Shown: one piece after another, positions 1 through 5,021 of the stretch
How the letters are laid out: each line of letters opens with the position of its first letter
Numbering within the stretch: position 1 is the stretch's first letter
The notes under the pieces: model-generated
What the model was told of the DNA's origin: nothing
The model's input: the letters and a program-made list of their open reading frames with translations, nothing else
The model's database searches: none
Assembly (NCBI GenBank): GCA_030604345.1
Contig: JAUVWB010000153.1
Coordinates: forward strand, 1 to 5,021
Source of the DNA: Desulfofustis sp.
GTDB lineage: Bacteria; Desulfobacterota; Desulfobulbia; Desulfobulbales; Desulfocapsaceae
Length of the DNA stretch: 5,021 nt
Direction of reading: 5' to 3'
Position numbers and translations under genes: made by a program

Positions 1-426
1 GAGAAGCAGGTGAAAAACGCCCTGCGGCGGGACAAGGCCAAGGTCGACATCACCCGCATCTCGCGTTTCGGCCTGCTGCAGATCTCCCGGCAGAAGCTGG
101 GCGCTCCGATCGAATCGGGCAACTACCGCATCTGCGACCATTGTCGCGGCCGGGGCACGGTCCGTTCGGTGGAGACGCAGGCGCTTTTCTACCTGCGCCG
201 CATCCACACCGGCGCCAGCCGCAAGCAGGTGGTACGGGTTAAATGCCGATTCCCGCTGGATATCGCTCAGTATCTGCTGAACAATAAGCGCCAGGAACTG
301 GTGGAGTTGGAAGAGCAGTATCAGGTCAAGGTCCTGATCACCGCCGATCCGACCCTGAAACCCCTGGAGCACGAAATCGCTTTCGAGAAGGCGGAAAAAG
401 AGGAACCCGGTAAAAAACAGGCTTGA
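1..426 (+). CDS. Ribonuclease E/G family protein, C-terminal part (5' end outside window)
   Basis: This is the last 141 codons of an endoribonuclease of the Rne/Rng family, a cytoplasmic enzyme of mRNA decay and rRNA/tRNA maturation. Reading starts in frame at base 1 with no start codon needed, and the TGA stop is at 424-426. The RISRFGLLQISRQKL segment (about residues 19-33 of the visible part) is the conserved end of the DNase I-like catalytic region. The CDHC-RGRGTV motif (Cys45 and Cys48 of the visible part, bases 133-144) is the zinc-link CxxC that joins subunits in RNase E. The following RFPLDIAQYLLNNKR block matches the small domain of the RNase E core. By eye it is closer to RNase E than to E. 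coli RNase G, but it ends soon after the core in a short charged tail (EKAEKEEPGKKQA). The long degradosome scaffold of E. coli RNase E is therefore absent. Family assignment is firm; the choice between rne and rng is not. Confidence 0.93.
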   Translation, partial: EKQVKNALRRDKAKVDITRISRFGLLQISRQKLGAPIESGNYRICDHCRGRGTVRSVETQALFYLRRIHTGASRKQVVRVKCRFPLDIAQYLLNNKRQELVELEEQYQVKVLITADPTLKPLEHEIAFEKAEKEEPGKKQA

Positions 427-451
427 GTTGATGCCTGTTCTGAAGTATAGT
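423..451 (+). promoter_or_regulatory. Sigma70-type promoter of the tRNA-Arg gene
   Basis: A TTGAGT -35 box (423-428) and a TATAGT -10 box (446-451) are separated by 17 bases, the optimal spacing. Transcription would start near 458, a few bases before the mature tRNA 5' end at 465. The -35 box overlaps the TGA stop codon of the upstream ribonuclease gene. Box match and placement are seen directly; activity is inferred. Confidence 0.6.
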
Positions 452-464
452 CACCAATCCTTAC

Positions 465-541
465 GCACCAGTAGCTCAGTTGGATAGAGCAACGGACTAC
501 GAATCCGTAGGTCGGGAGTTCGAATCTCTCCTGGTGCACCA
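465..541 (+). tRNA. tRNA-Arg (anticodon ACG), CCA encoded
   Basis: The 77-nt cloverleaf is complete. The 7-bp acceptor stem pairs GCACCAG (465-471) with CTGGTGC, followed by discriminator A and a genome-encoded CCA (539-541). The D arm contains AGCTCAGTTGGATAGAGC. The anticodon stem is ACGGA/TCCGT (492-496 and 504-508) around the loop CTACGAA, with anticodon ACG at 499-501. The T arm is GGGAG-TTCGAAT-CTCTC with one G-U pair. The ACG anticodon (read as ICG after A34 deamination by TadA) decodes CGU, CGC and CGA arginine codons. It is a single tRNA with its own promoter candidate and terminator. Confidence 0.98.
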
Positions 542-550
542 GAGATTGTT

Positions 551-590
551 AAGGGCTTATGACACGTGTCATAAGCCCTTTTCTTGTTAG
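551..590 (+). terminator. Rho-independent terminator after tRNA-Arg (perfect 30-bp palindrome)
   Basis: The arm AAGGGCTTATGACAC (551-565) is followed immediately by its exact reverse complement (566-580), then TTCTTG. With the last two arm bases, the T-tract reads TTTTCTTG. It begins 10 nt after the tRNA CCA end, where a terminator is expected. The minus strand lacks a T-run after the hairpin, so termination of the convergent dehydrogenase transcript here would be weak. Confidence 0.85.
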
Positions 591-688
591 TGAATAACGA
601 AGAAATGACCTGATCTGTCGGCCTTCCTCTTTATAACAAACCCCGTCCGGCTCATCCCACCGTCATCGCCGTGGCGCGGTACGCCTTG

Positions 689-1876
689 TTACCATGCGGC
701 CTTCAGCACCTCGATAATATCATTTTCGCTCATGGGCGGACGGCCGGGCAGGCGGCCGTTTTTATCGTGGAGGACGCGCAGGGTATCCTGGGCGTAACGG
801 GTGAAAAGTGATTGGTCGACAGGCAACTCGGACAGGCGAGTGGGGCAACCGATCCTCTTGAGAAAATCCTCGAAACGGTCGATGCCCTGCAGGGCGCAAT
901 CCAGATCGTCGGCGCTGCTGGCCGTGAGGCAGAAGATGCGTTCGGCGAACTGCACGAATTTGTATACCCGGTGCCGGGCTGCAAAACGCATCCAGGAAGG
1001 ATTGATGACAGCCAGGCCGGCCGCGTGTGTGATGTCATGATAGGCGGACAGGGTGTGCTCGATTATGTGTACCGGAAAACCAGCGTTGGTGCCGGCGTTC
1101 ACCCACCCGTTGAGGGCGACGATCGATGCCCACTGGACCTGCGTCCGTGCTTCCAGGTCTTGCCCATCGGCAACGGCCTTCGGTCCCCATTCCATGGCGG
1201 TGAGAATGACGCCCTCGGCAAACCGGTCCTGAATGGGGGTCGCGTCGACCCCGTTGAAGTAGGCTTCAGTGACATGGGTGAGCAAATCGCACACTCCGAA
1301 GGCGGTCTGATCCCGTGGTACGCTGAGCGTCAGTTCGGGGTCGACCAGCGCCACTTTGGGGTAGAGGCAGGGGGCTTGGACAAAGGATTTCTCTGTGGTT
1401 TCCTCGTTGGAGATGACCGCGCCCATGTTCATCTCGGAGCCGGTGGCCGCCAGCGTCGGTACGGTGATGACGGGCAGGGCCCGGGTCGGGACATGGGGCT
1501 GGGGTTGACCGTGGCTGATCATGTCCCACGGGTCGCCATCATAGTAATAGGCAGCGGCCATGACCTTGGCGGCGTCCATGGTGCTGCCTCCACCCAGCGC
1601 GATGATTACGTCGCAGCCCTGGTCGCGGGCGATTCGTGCGCCGCGCTTGACCGTGGTGATTCTCGGGTTGGGCTCGACGCCGTTACATTCGGCGAAACTC
1701 ATGCCGGCGGCCTCGAGGCTTGCCGTAGCCCGGTCGAACGTGCCGTTTCGCTTGACGCTCCCGCCCCCGGTGACCAGCAACGCTTTTTTCCCGTGCTGGC
1801 TGGCCACGATACCGAGGTGCGAAAGTTTTCCGGCGCCAAAGATGAGATGCGTGGGATTGTAGAATTCGAAGTTCAT
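689..1876 (-). CDS. Iron-containing alcohol dehydrogenase, YqhD/butanol dehydrogenase-like
   Basis: This 395-residue cytoplasmic oxidoreductase is a full-length member of the group III metal-dependent alcohol dehydrogenases, which interconvert aldehydes and alcohols with NAD(P)H. E. coli YqhD is about 387 residues. The N-terminal dinucleotide-binding half carries GGGSVK (37-42), which in YqhD lies at the NADP(H) 2'-phosphate. It also carries GVEPNP (66-71), LGGGSTMDAAK (94-104) and the VPTLAATGSEMN signature (139-150). The four metal ligands expected from YqhD and FucO are present: Asp197, His201, His270 and His284. They lie in CDLLTH and in an H-x13-H stretch ending ITHAAG. The ATG at 1874-1876 is preceded by AAAGGAGGG at 6-nt spacing, and the protein begins like YqhD (MNFEFYNPTHLIFG). 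It stands alone, convergent with the tRNA and divergent from the sensor kinase. NADPH preference and a role in aldehyde reduction are inferred; the physiological substrate cannot be read from the sequence. Confidence 0.95.
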   Translation of the reverse strand: MNFEFYNPTHLIFGAGKLSHLGIVASQHGKKALLVTGGGSVKRNGTFDRATASLEAAGMSFAECNGVEPNPRITTVKRGARIARDQGCDVIIALGGGSTMDAAKVMAAAYYYDGDPWDMISHGQPQPHVPTRALPVITVPTLAATGSEMNMGAVISNEETTEKSFVQAPCLYPKVALVDPELTLSVPRDQTAFGVCDLLTHVTEAYFNGVDATPIQDRFAEGVILTAMEWGPKAVADGQDLEARTQVQWASIVALNGWVNAGTNAGFPVHIIEHTLSAYHDITHAAGLAVINPSWMRFAARHRVYKFVQFAERIFCLTASSADDLDCALQGIDRFEDFLKRIGCPTRLSELPVDQSLFTRYAQDTLRVLHDKNGRLPGRPPMSENDIIEVLKAAW

Positions 1877-1881
1877 TGAAG

Positions 1882-1890
1882 CCCTCCTTT
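1882..1890 (-). promoter_or_regulatory. Strong ribosome binding site of the alcohol dehydrogenase
   Basis: On the minus strand AAAGGAGGG precedes the ATG by 6 nt, a near-ideal Shine-Dalgarno match. It fixes the start at 1876 over other in-frame start codons. Confidence 0.85.
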
Positions 1891-1946
1891 GATTTCCTGA
1901 CGGGCAGCAGCCCTTCGTTCAGGGAGACGACGAGACCGGACCAGTC

Positions 1947-1963
1947 TTGCGTAAGATACCTGC
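1947..1963 (+). repeat. Direct repeat copy 1 (partner at 2163-2179)
   Basis: The sequence TTGCGTAAGATACCTGC matches the copy at 2163 at 15 of 17 positions. This copy lies within an imperfect 12-bp palindrome (TCTTGCGTAAGA, 1945-1956) and overlaps the weak -10 candidate of the dehydrogenase on the other strand. It could be a regulator binding site; no specific regulator is recognised. Confidence 0.5.
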
Positions 1964-1981
1964 TCGGGTGCCTGGGACCAA
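1953..1981 (-). promoter_or_regulatory. Weak promoter candidate for the alcohol dehydrogenase
   Basis: On the minus strand TTGGTC (1976-1981) and TATCTT (1953-1958) are spaced by 17 bases, giving a leader of about 70 nt. Only 3/6 and 4/6 positions match consensus. It is the best pair I found upstream of the gene, not a convincing one. Confidence 0.25.
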
Positions 1982-2116
1982 ACCTTTTCATCAGCACAGT
2001 CGGTTCCGTCAGTACTCGGCATGATTACGGGAAGAGTTTGAGCGGTTTCGTGATACGGTTATGTGCGGGCGTTTCCCGATAAAGCACCCATCCAGACAAT
2101 AAGCTGCTCCGATCAT

Positions 2117-2146
2117 TTGACATCTGTCGATTTTTAAGCGTAAGCT
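2117..2146 (+). promoter_or_regulatory. Promoter candidate with consensus -35, upstream of the kinase operon
   Basis: A perfect TTGACA (2117-2122) is followed after 18 bases by TAAGCT (2141-2146), which keeps the key T, A and final T of a -10 box. Transcription would start near 2153 and give a leader of about 250 nt before the kinase ATG at 2401. It competes with the closer TATAAT box. Confidence 0.4.
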
Positions 2147-2162
2147 ATTTCACAGCTGTTTT

Positions 2163-2179
2163 TTGCGTATGATACCTTC
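2163..2179 (+). repeat. Direct repeat copy 2 (partner at 1947-1963)
   Basis: The sequence TTGCGTATGATACCTTC differs from copy 1 at two positions, and the copies are 216 bp apart in the same orientation. A shorter related string, GCGTAAG, occurs between them at 2138-2144. The copy lies on the kinase side of the intergenic region, just downstream of the TTGACA promoter candidate. Confidence 0.5.
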
Positions 2180-2258
2180 AGACACCGGGTGGTGTGCGTC
2201 CTGCATCTACCGGTCCGGTTCTTCGACAAGCGGTCGAGAGAGATCGTCGCAACCATAA

Positions 2259-2296
2259 GCAGCGAGCCGGTTTCAGGGGTGAGTGGCTCGCTCAGC
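2259..2296 (+). repeat. Inverted repeat / hairpin in the kinase leader
   Basis: AGCGAGCC (2261-2268) is complementary to GGCTCGCT (2285-2292), an 8-bp stem with a 16-nt loop. Two more G-C pairs (2259-2260 with 2295-2296) extend it past a 2-nt bulge. No T-run follows directly, so it is not a standard terminator. It could be an RNA structure in a long leader or a DNA operator, or it may mean nothing. Confidence 0.35.
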
Positions 2297-2366
2297 GCCG
2301 GGTCGTCAACCGGGTTACGGTTGCTGCGCAATCTGTCTTTTCCGCAGACGTGTTTACGTTGAGCTG

Positions 2367-2372
2367 TATAAT
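2367..2372 (+). promoter_or_regulatory. Perfect TATAAT -10 box ahead of the kinase gene
   Basis: TATAAT lies 28 nt before the ATG at 2401, so transcription would start around 2379 with a leader of about 22 nt. No good -35 box sits 17 bases upstream, so an activator may be needed. Its place supports the 2401 start, because an upstream start would put this box inside the coding sequence. Confidence 0.4.
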
Positions 2373-2400
2373 CATCAGGTCTTTACCTGCAAGGCTACCG

Positions 2401-4596
2401 ATGACAGGAATTGCCAGGCGGTGTTCGGAAGAAAAGAAAGGCGAGCGAAGGCACCGATGTGCCACCGCCTGGTTGCTGCTGGGGTCTCTTGTTCTGGTGT
2501 TGATCGCGACCGGTTCCGGCCGGACTGCCGAACAGGCCGTTCGCGTCGGTATCTATGACAACCCGCCCAAAGTCTTTACCGACGAGTCCGGCCGTCCGGC
2601 CGGTATTTTTGTCGATATCCTCAACGAGGTGGCGCGCCGGGAACGGTGGTCCCTGTCTTTTATCAACGGCACCTGGGGCGAGGGTCTGGACCGTCTGGCG
2701 GCCGGACAGATCGACCTGATGCCGGACGTTGCGCTGACGGCGGAGCGCGACCTGCGTTTCGATTTTCACCGCACCCCGGTCCTCTCCTCCTGGTTTCAGG
2801 TCTATGCGCGCCAGGGGAGCGGCATCACCTCCCTGGTTGATCTCGACGGCAAGACGGTGGTGGTGCTTGAGCAATCGGTCCAGGAAAAGGCCTTTGAAAC
2901 CCTGGTCGACGGGTTTGGGCTGCAGGTCACAATAGTGCCGCTGCCCGATTATCGTGACAGCTTCGCGATGGTTGCCGACGGACGGGCCGATGCGGCCATC
3001 ACCAACCGGTTTTTCGGTGTGATGCATGCAGCTGAATTCGGTTTGCAGGACACGGCGGTGGTTTTCAACCCCTCCCACCTCTTTTTTGCCGCGCCGAACG
3101 GCAGCAACGGCGATCTGCTGGCGACCATCGATCGTCATCTCGACGAGTTGAAGGGTGATCCGCAATCGGTCTATTATCGCTCACTGAAGCGGTGGACGAT
3201 GGAGGAGGTGCGGCTGATCGTGCCGGTCTGGCTCAAAAACAGCCTCATCGCGGCGGGAGGGCTGCTGGTGCTGGTCCTGTTCGGAAGTGCGGCGCTGCGC
3301 CGCCAGGTAACCGCGCGAACCAGGGAGATCGCCCGGCGCAGCGAGCAGCTGCAGATCATGAACCGGATCCTGCGTACCACCGTGTCGCGATTGGACCTGG
3401 AACACGTCATCACCCACGCGCTGGACGGGGTTCTCGAGTTGACCGGCTGTTCGGCCGGGGCCATGTATCTGCGAGACGGCGATACGGGTGAATTGCTGCC
3501 GAAGCGGTCTGTGGGCCTCGACGGGCTGGGGCATGAAGTGACCCGACGCCATGCGCAAGCGTGCTATCAGCAACTGAGCAGCGGCACCGGCGACCTGCGG
3601 GTCTGCGTCTTTCCGGCGACTGCCGACAACCAGGCGGCGGGCCGCGCCGGTATCGTCTTCCCGATCATCCTGCGCGACCGGGTGGTTGGCATGCTCTGTG
3701 CCGTGTCCGACAGGGCCGCGCCCCTGGTGTTCGACAGCTCGCAGATTGCCGAGGATATCTGCGTTGCGGTGGCGTTGGCCCTGGATAATTCACGTCTTTA
3801 TGAAACCGTGCGGCAGCACGCGGTGGATTTGGAAAGGCAAGTCGCCGTGCGTACCGCCGAACTGGCCGCTGCGATGGAACAGGCCCGGGCGGCCGACCAT
3901 CTGAAGTCGGCCTTTCTCGCCACCATGTCCCATGAGCTGCGAACGCCGCTCAATTCCATCATCGGTTTTACCGGCATTCTGTTACAGGAGTTGGCCGGGC
4001 CGCTCAACCAGGAGCAGCATAAACAGCTGAGTATGGTGCGCGACAGTTCCCGTCACTTGCTTGCCCTGATCAACTACGTCCTGGATATTTCGAAGATTGA
4101 GGCCGGACAGCTGACTCTCGACCCGTCCACCTTCGACCTGGCGTCTTCCCTTCGTCGTAGTGTCGATAGCGTCGCACCGCTGGCCCGGCAGAAAGGGCTC
4201 GACCTGCGGCTGGACATTGACGGGGAGGTCACGACGCTCCATGCCGATCAGCGACGTGTTGAGCAGGTTCTGCTCAACCAGCTCAACAACGGCATCAAGT
4301 TTACCGCCGAGGGGTTTGTCGAGGTGCGCTGCCGGTGTGACGGCGATCATTACCTGCTGGCCGTGGCCGATAGCGGCATCGGCATCAAGGAGGGGGAACT
4401 GGACGGGCTTTTTCAGCCGTTTCATCAAATCGACACCGGGTTGACGCGCAGTCACGAGGGCACCGGACTCGGGCTGTCCATCTGTCGTAAACTGGTCGAG
4501 ATGATGGGAGGTACCATCGGCGTCGAAAGCCGGTGGGGCCAGGGGAGTATCTTTACCGTTCGCTTGCCGAGACAACCGGGAGGAAGCGATGTCTGA
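2401..4596 (+). CDS. Membrane sensor histidine kinase: SBP_bac_3 periplasmic sensor - TM - GAF - HisKA - HATPase_c
   Basis: This 731-residue two-component sensor sits in the inner membrane. A basic N-terminus (ERRHR) leads to a hydrophobic signal or anchor at 21-39. Residues about 46-268 form a type 3 solute-binding (Venus flytrap) domain, from VRVGIYDNPPKVF through TAERDLRF (Arg116) to GRADAAITNR. A second membrane span lies at about 277-298, followed by RRQ and other basic residues (positive inside). A coiled linker leads to a GAF domain (about 334-466), then a coiled helix (468-500). HisKA carries the phosphoacceptor His511 in MSHELRTPLN. HATPase_c has an N box (Asn626, Asn630), G1 DSGIGI (657-662), an F box FQPF (671-674) and G2 GTGLGLS (687-693). 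Unlike BvgS/EvgS it has no PAS, fused receiver or HPt. ATG 2401 is chosen because it precedes the signal segment and follows AAGG at 6 nt; the frame is open to GTG 2194. The ligand is unknown. Confidence 0.94.
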   Translation: MTGIARRCSEEKKGERRHRCATAWLLLGSLVLVLIATGSGRTAEQAVRVGIYDNPPKVFTDESGRPAGIFVDILNEVARRERWSLSFINGTWGEGLDRLAAGQIDLMPDVALTAERDLRFDFHRTPVLSSWFQVYARQGSGITSLVDLDGKTVVVLEQSVQEKAFETLVDGFGLQVTIVPLPDYRDSFAMVADGRADAAITNRFFGVMHAAEFGLQDTAVVFNPSHLFFAAPNGSNGDLLATIDRHLDELKGDPQSVYYRSLKRWTMEEVRLIVPVWLKNSLIAAGGLLVLVLFGSAALRRQVTARTREIARRSEQLQIMNRILRTTVSRLDLEHVITHALDGVLELTGCSAGAMYLRDGDTGELLPKRSVGLDGLGHEVTRRHAQACYQQLSSGTGDLRVCVFPATADNQAAGRAGIVFPIILRDRVVGMLCAVSDRAAPLVFDSSQIAEDICVAVALALDNSRLYETVRQHAVDLERQVAVRTAELAAAMEQARAADHLKSAFLATMSHELRTPLNSIIGFTGILLQELAGPLNQEQHKQLSMVRDSSRHLLALINYVLDISKIEAGQLTLDPSTFDLASSLRRSVDSVAPLARQKGLDLRLDIDGEVTTLHADQRRVEQVLLNQLNNGIKFTAEGFVEVRCRCDGDHYLLAVADSGIGIKEGELDGLFQPFHQIDTGLTRSHEGTGLGLSICRKLVEMMGGTIGVESRWGQGSIFTVRLPRQPGGSDV
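4578..4583 (+). promoter_or_regulatory. Ribosome binding site of the stand-alone receiver, inside the kinase gene
   Basis: GGGAGG ends 5 nt before the ATG at 4589 and lies within the last kinase codons. The strong match decides the receiver start and suggests translational coupling to the kinase. Confidence 0.8.
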
Positions 4597-4975
4597 GTTG
4601 CTGTTGGTGATCGAAGACAATCCAAACAACTTCTATCTGATGAAGTTTTTGCTGGAAAAGCACGGCTATGCGGTGATCGGTGCGGAAAACGGTCAGCTCG
4701 GCATAGAACTGGCGCTGGCGCGGCGGCCGCGAGCCATCCTGCTCGATATCCAGCTGCCGGAGATGGATGGGTACACCGTTGCCGGGAAGTTGCGCTCCCA
4801 TCCCGAGTTGAAGGCCATTCCAATCATCGCGGTCACCTCGTATGCGATGGCCGGCGACCGTGAGCGCATCCTCGCCGCTGGCGCCACCGCCTACATCGAG
4901 AAACCCATCAACCCGGACACCTTTGTCTATGAAATCAAAAGCATCTGTGACGGTTTGCCACAGCAAGGGACATGA
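4589..4975 (+). CDS. Stand-alone response regulator receiver (CheY/DivK-like, no output domain)
   Basis: This 128-residue cytoplasmic protein is one complete receiver domain and nothing else. The acidic pair is Glu9-Asp10 (VIEDNPNN), the phosphoacceptor is Asp53 (LLDIQLPEMDG), and the switch Thr83 is in AVTSYAM. The conserved Lys105 precedes Pro106 in IEKPINP. The IEDNPNNFYLMKFLLEKHGY start resembles receivers of the DivK type and those found in hybrid kinases. Its ATG overlaps the kinase stop by 8 nt (4589-4596), so the kinase is its most likely phosphodonor. With no DNA-binding or enzymatic domain it must act by protein contact or as a relay or phosphate sink. The C-terminus ends right after the last helix (DGLPQQGT). 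Confidence 0.95.
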   Translation: MSELLLVIEDNPNNFYLMKFLLEKHGYAVIGAENGQLGIELALARRPRAILLDIQLPEMDGYTVAGKLRSHPELKAIPIIAVTSYAMAGDRERILAAGATAYIEKPINPDTFVYEIKSICDGLPQQGT

Positions 4976-4978
4976 GCA

Positions 4979-5021
4979 ATGCGCATCTTAGTGGTCGATG
5001 ATCGGCAGGACAGTCGTTATC
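4979..5021 (+). CDS. Start of a further receiver-domain protein (3' end outside window)
   Basis: Only 14 codons are visible: MRILVVDDRQDSRY. The hydrophobic beta strand followed by the Asp7-Asp8 pair is the classic beginning of a receiver domain. AAGGGA (4965-4970) lies 8 nt upstream, and only 3 nt separate this start from the previous stop, so it belongs to the same operon. An ATG at 4972 is in another frame and gives no receiver start. Whether this is a simple receiver, a response regulator with an output domain, or a hybrid kinase cannot be told. Confidence 0.8.
   Translation, partial: MRILVVDDRQDSRY

Larger units (their letters stand above)
1877..2400. other. 524-bp divergent intergenic region with no credible gene
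   Basis: This gap lies between the start codons of the dehydrogenase (leftward) and the sensor kinase (rightward). I find no protein family, tRNA or recognisable riboswitch in it. Parts of it, notably about 2080-2170, are clearly more AT-rich than the flanking genes, as expected of promoter DNA. It contains the direct repeat pair, promoter candidates and the leader hairpin listed separately. The kinase reading frame stays open back to a GTG at 2194, but those extra 69 codons show no domain and would precede the signal-anchor sequence, so I treat them as non-coding. Confidence 0.7.

Noticed and set aside
321..539. Minus-strand frame beginning [17 protein letters not shown]
   Set aside because: It is read across the tRNA-Arg gene; [17 protein letters not shown] strings are a well-known spurious translation of antisense tRNA sequence.
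673..685. GGCG/CGCC hairpin just after the dehydrogenase stop codon
   Set aside because: It has a 4-bp stem and no T-run on the minus strand, too weak to call a terminator.
465..700. Possible integration (attachment) site at the tRNA 3' end
   Set aside because: No second copy of the tRNA 3' end occurs in the window and no integrase or phage gene follows. The terminator comes directly after the tRNA as in an undisturbed locus.
812..1879. A 355-codon plus-strand reading frame antisense to almost the whole alcohol dehydrogenase
   Set aside because: The translation shows no family and is low in hydrophobic core patterns. The opposite strand encodes a complete enzyme with all motifs. Long antisense frames are common in GC-rich genes with strong third-position bias.
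2028..2078. CGGGAA ... TTCCCG inverted repeat in the intergenic region
   Set aside because: It has only 6-bp arms and a 39-nt loop, which is expected by chance.
1876..2082. 68-codon plus-strand frame starting at the dehydrogenase start site
   Set aside because: It starts within the dehydrogenase start codon and covers its ribosome binding site in reverse. Its translation looks random.
2134..2331. 65-codon minus-strand frame in the intergenic region
   Set aside because: It has a TTG start, no clear ribosome binding site and no recognisable features, and it covers the promoter candidates.
2194..2400. 69-codon N-terminal extension of the kinase from a GTG at 2194
   Set aside because: It would place extra residues before the signal-anchor segment, has no ribosome binding site I can see, and would put the TATAAT box and the hairpin inside coding sequence.
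2395..3165. 256-codon minus-strand frame opposite the kinase sensor domain
   Set aside because: It is a shadow of the kinase frame: its translation matches no family I recognise, while the plus strand encodes a continuous solute-binding domain.

Overview
The window looks like a stretch of a GC-rich (high-50s % G+C by eye) Gram-negative chromosome. A deltaproteobacterium of the Desulfuromonas/Geobacter type would fit: it has an RNase E/G core without a long scaffold tail, a YqhD-type alcohol dehydrogenase, and a sensor kinase with separate receiver genes. This placement is inference, since no taxonomic marker in the window is decisive.

Left part (1-590). The 3' end of an Rne/Rng-family ribonuclease gene enters from the left. 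A sigma70-type promoter overlaps its stop codon and serves a single tRNA-Arg(ACG) gene with encoded CCA. The tRNA is closed by a perfect 30-bp palindrome running into a short T-tract. About 100 bases of unassigned spacer follow.

Middle (689-2400). A complete iron-containing (YqhD/butanol-dehydrogenase-like) alcohol dehydrogenase lies on the minus strand with a strong ribosome binding site. A 524-bp intergenic region (1877-2400) separates it from the next gene, which is divergent. No credible gene lies in that gap. It does hold a near-identical 17-nt direct repeat (15 of 17 positions) near its two sides, a TTGACA-type promoter candidate, a leader hairpin, and a perfect TATAAT box just ahead of the kinase start.

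Right part (2401-5021). This is a tightly packed plus-strand signalling operon. First is a 731-residue membrane histidine kinase with an extracytoplasmic solute-binding (SBP_bac_3/VFT) sensor, a transmembrane segment, a GAF domain and a HisKA/HATPase core. Next is a 128-residue stand-alone receiver that overlaps the kinase by 8 nt. After 3 nt, the first 14 codons of another receiver-type protein run off the window. The likely logic is that a small periplasmic ligand modulates the kinase, which phosphorylates one or both receivers. No output domain is visible, so the effector probably lies beyond 5021.

I see no CRISPR array, insertion sequence, phage gene or defence system. The points most worth a second look are the sensor kinase and its split receivers, its ligand-pocket and N-box deviations, and the repeat pair in the divergent intergenic region.
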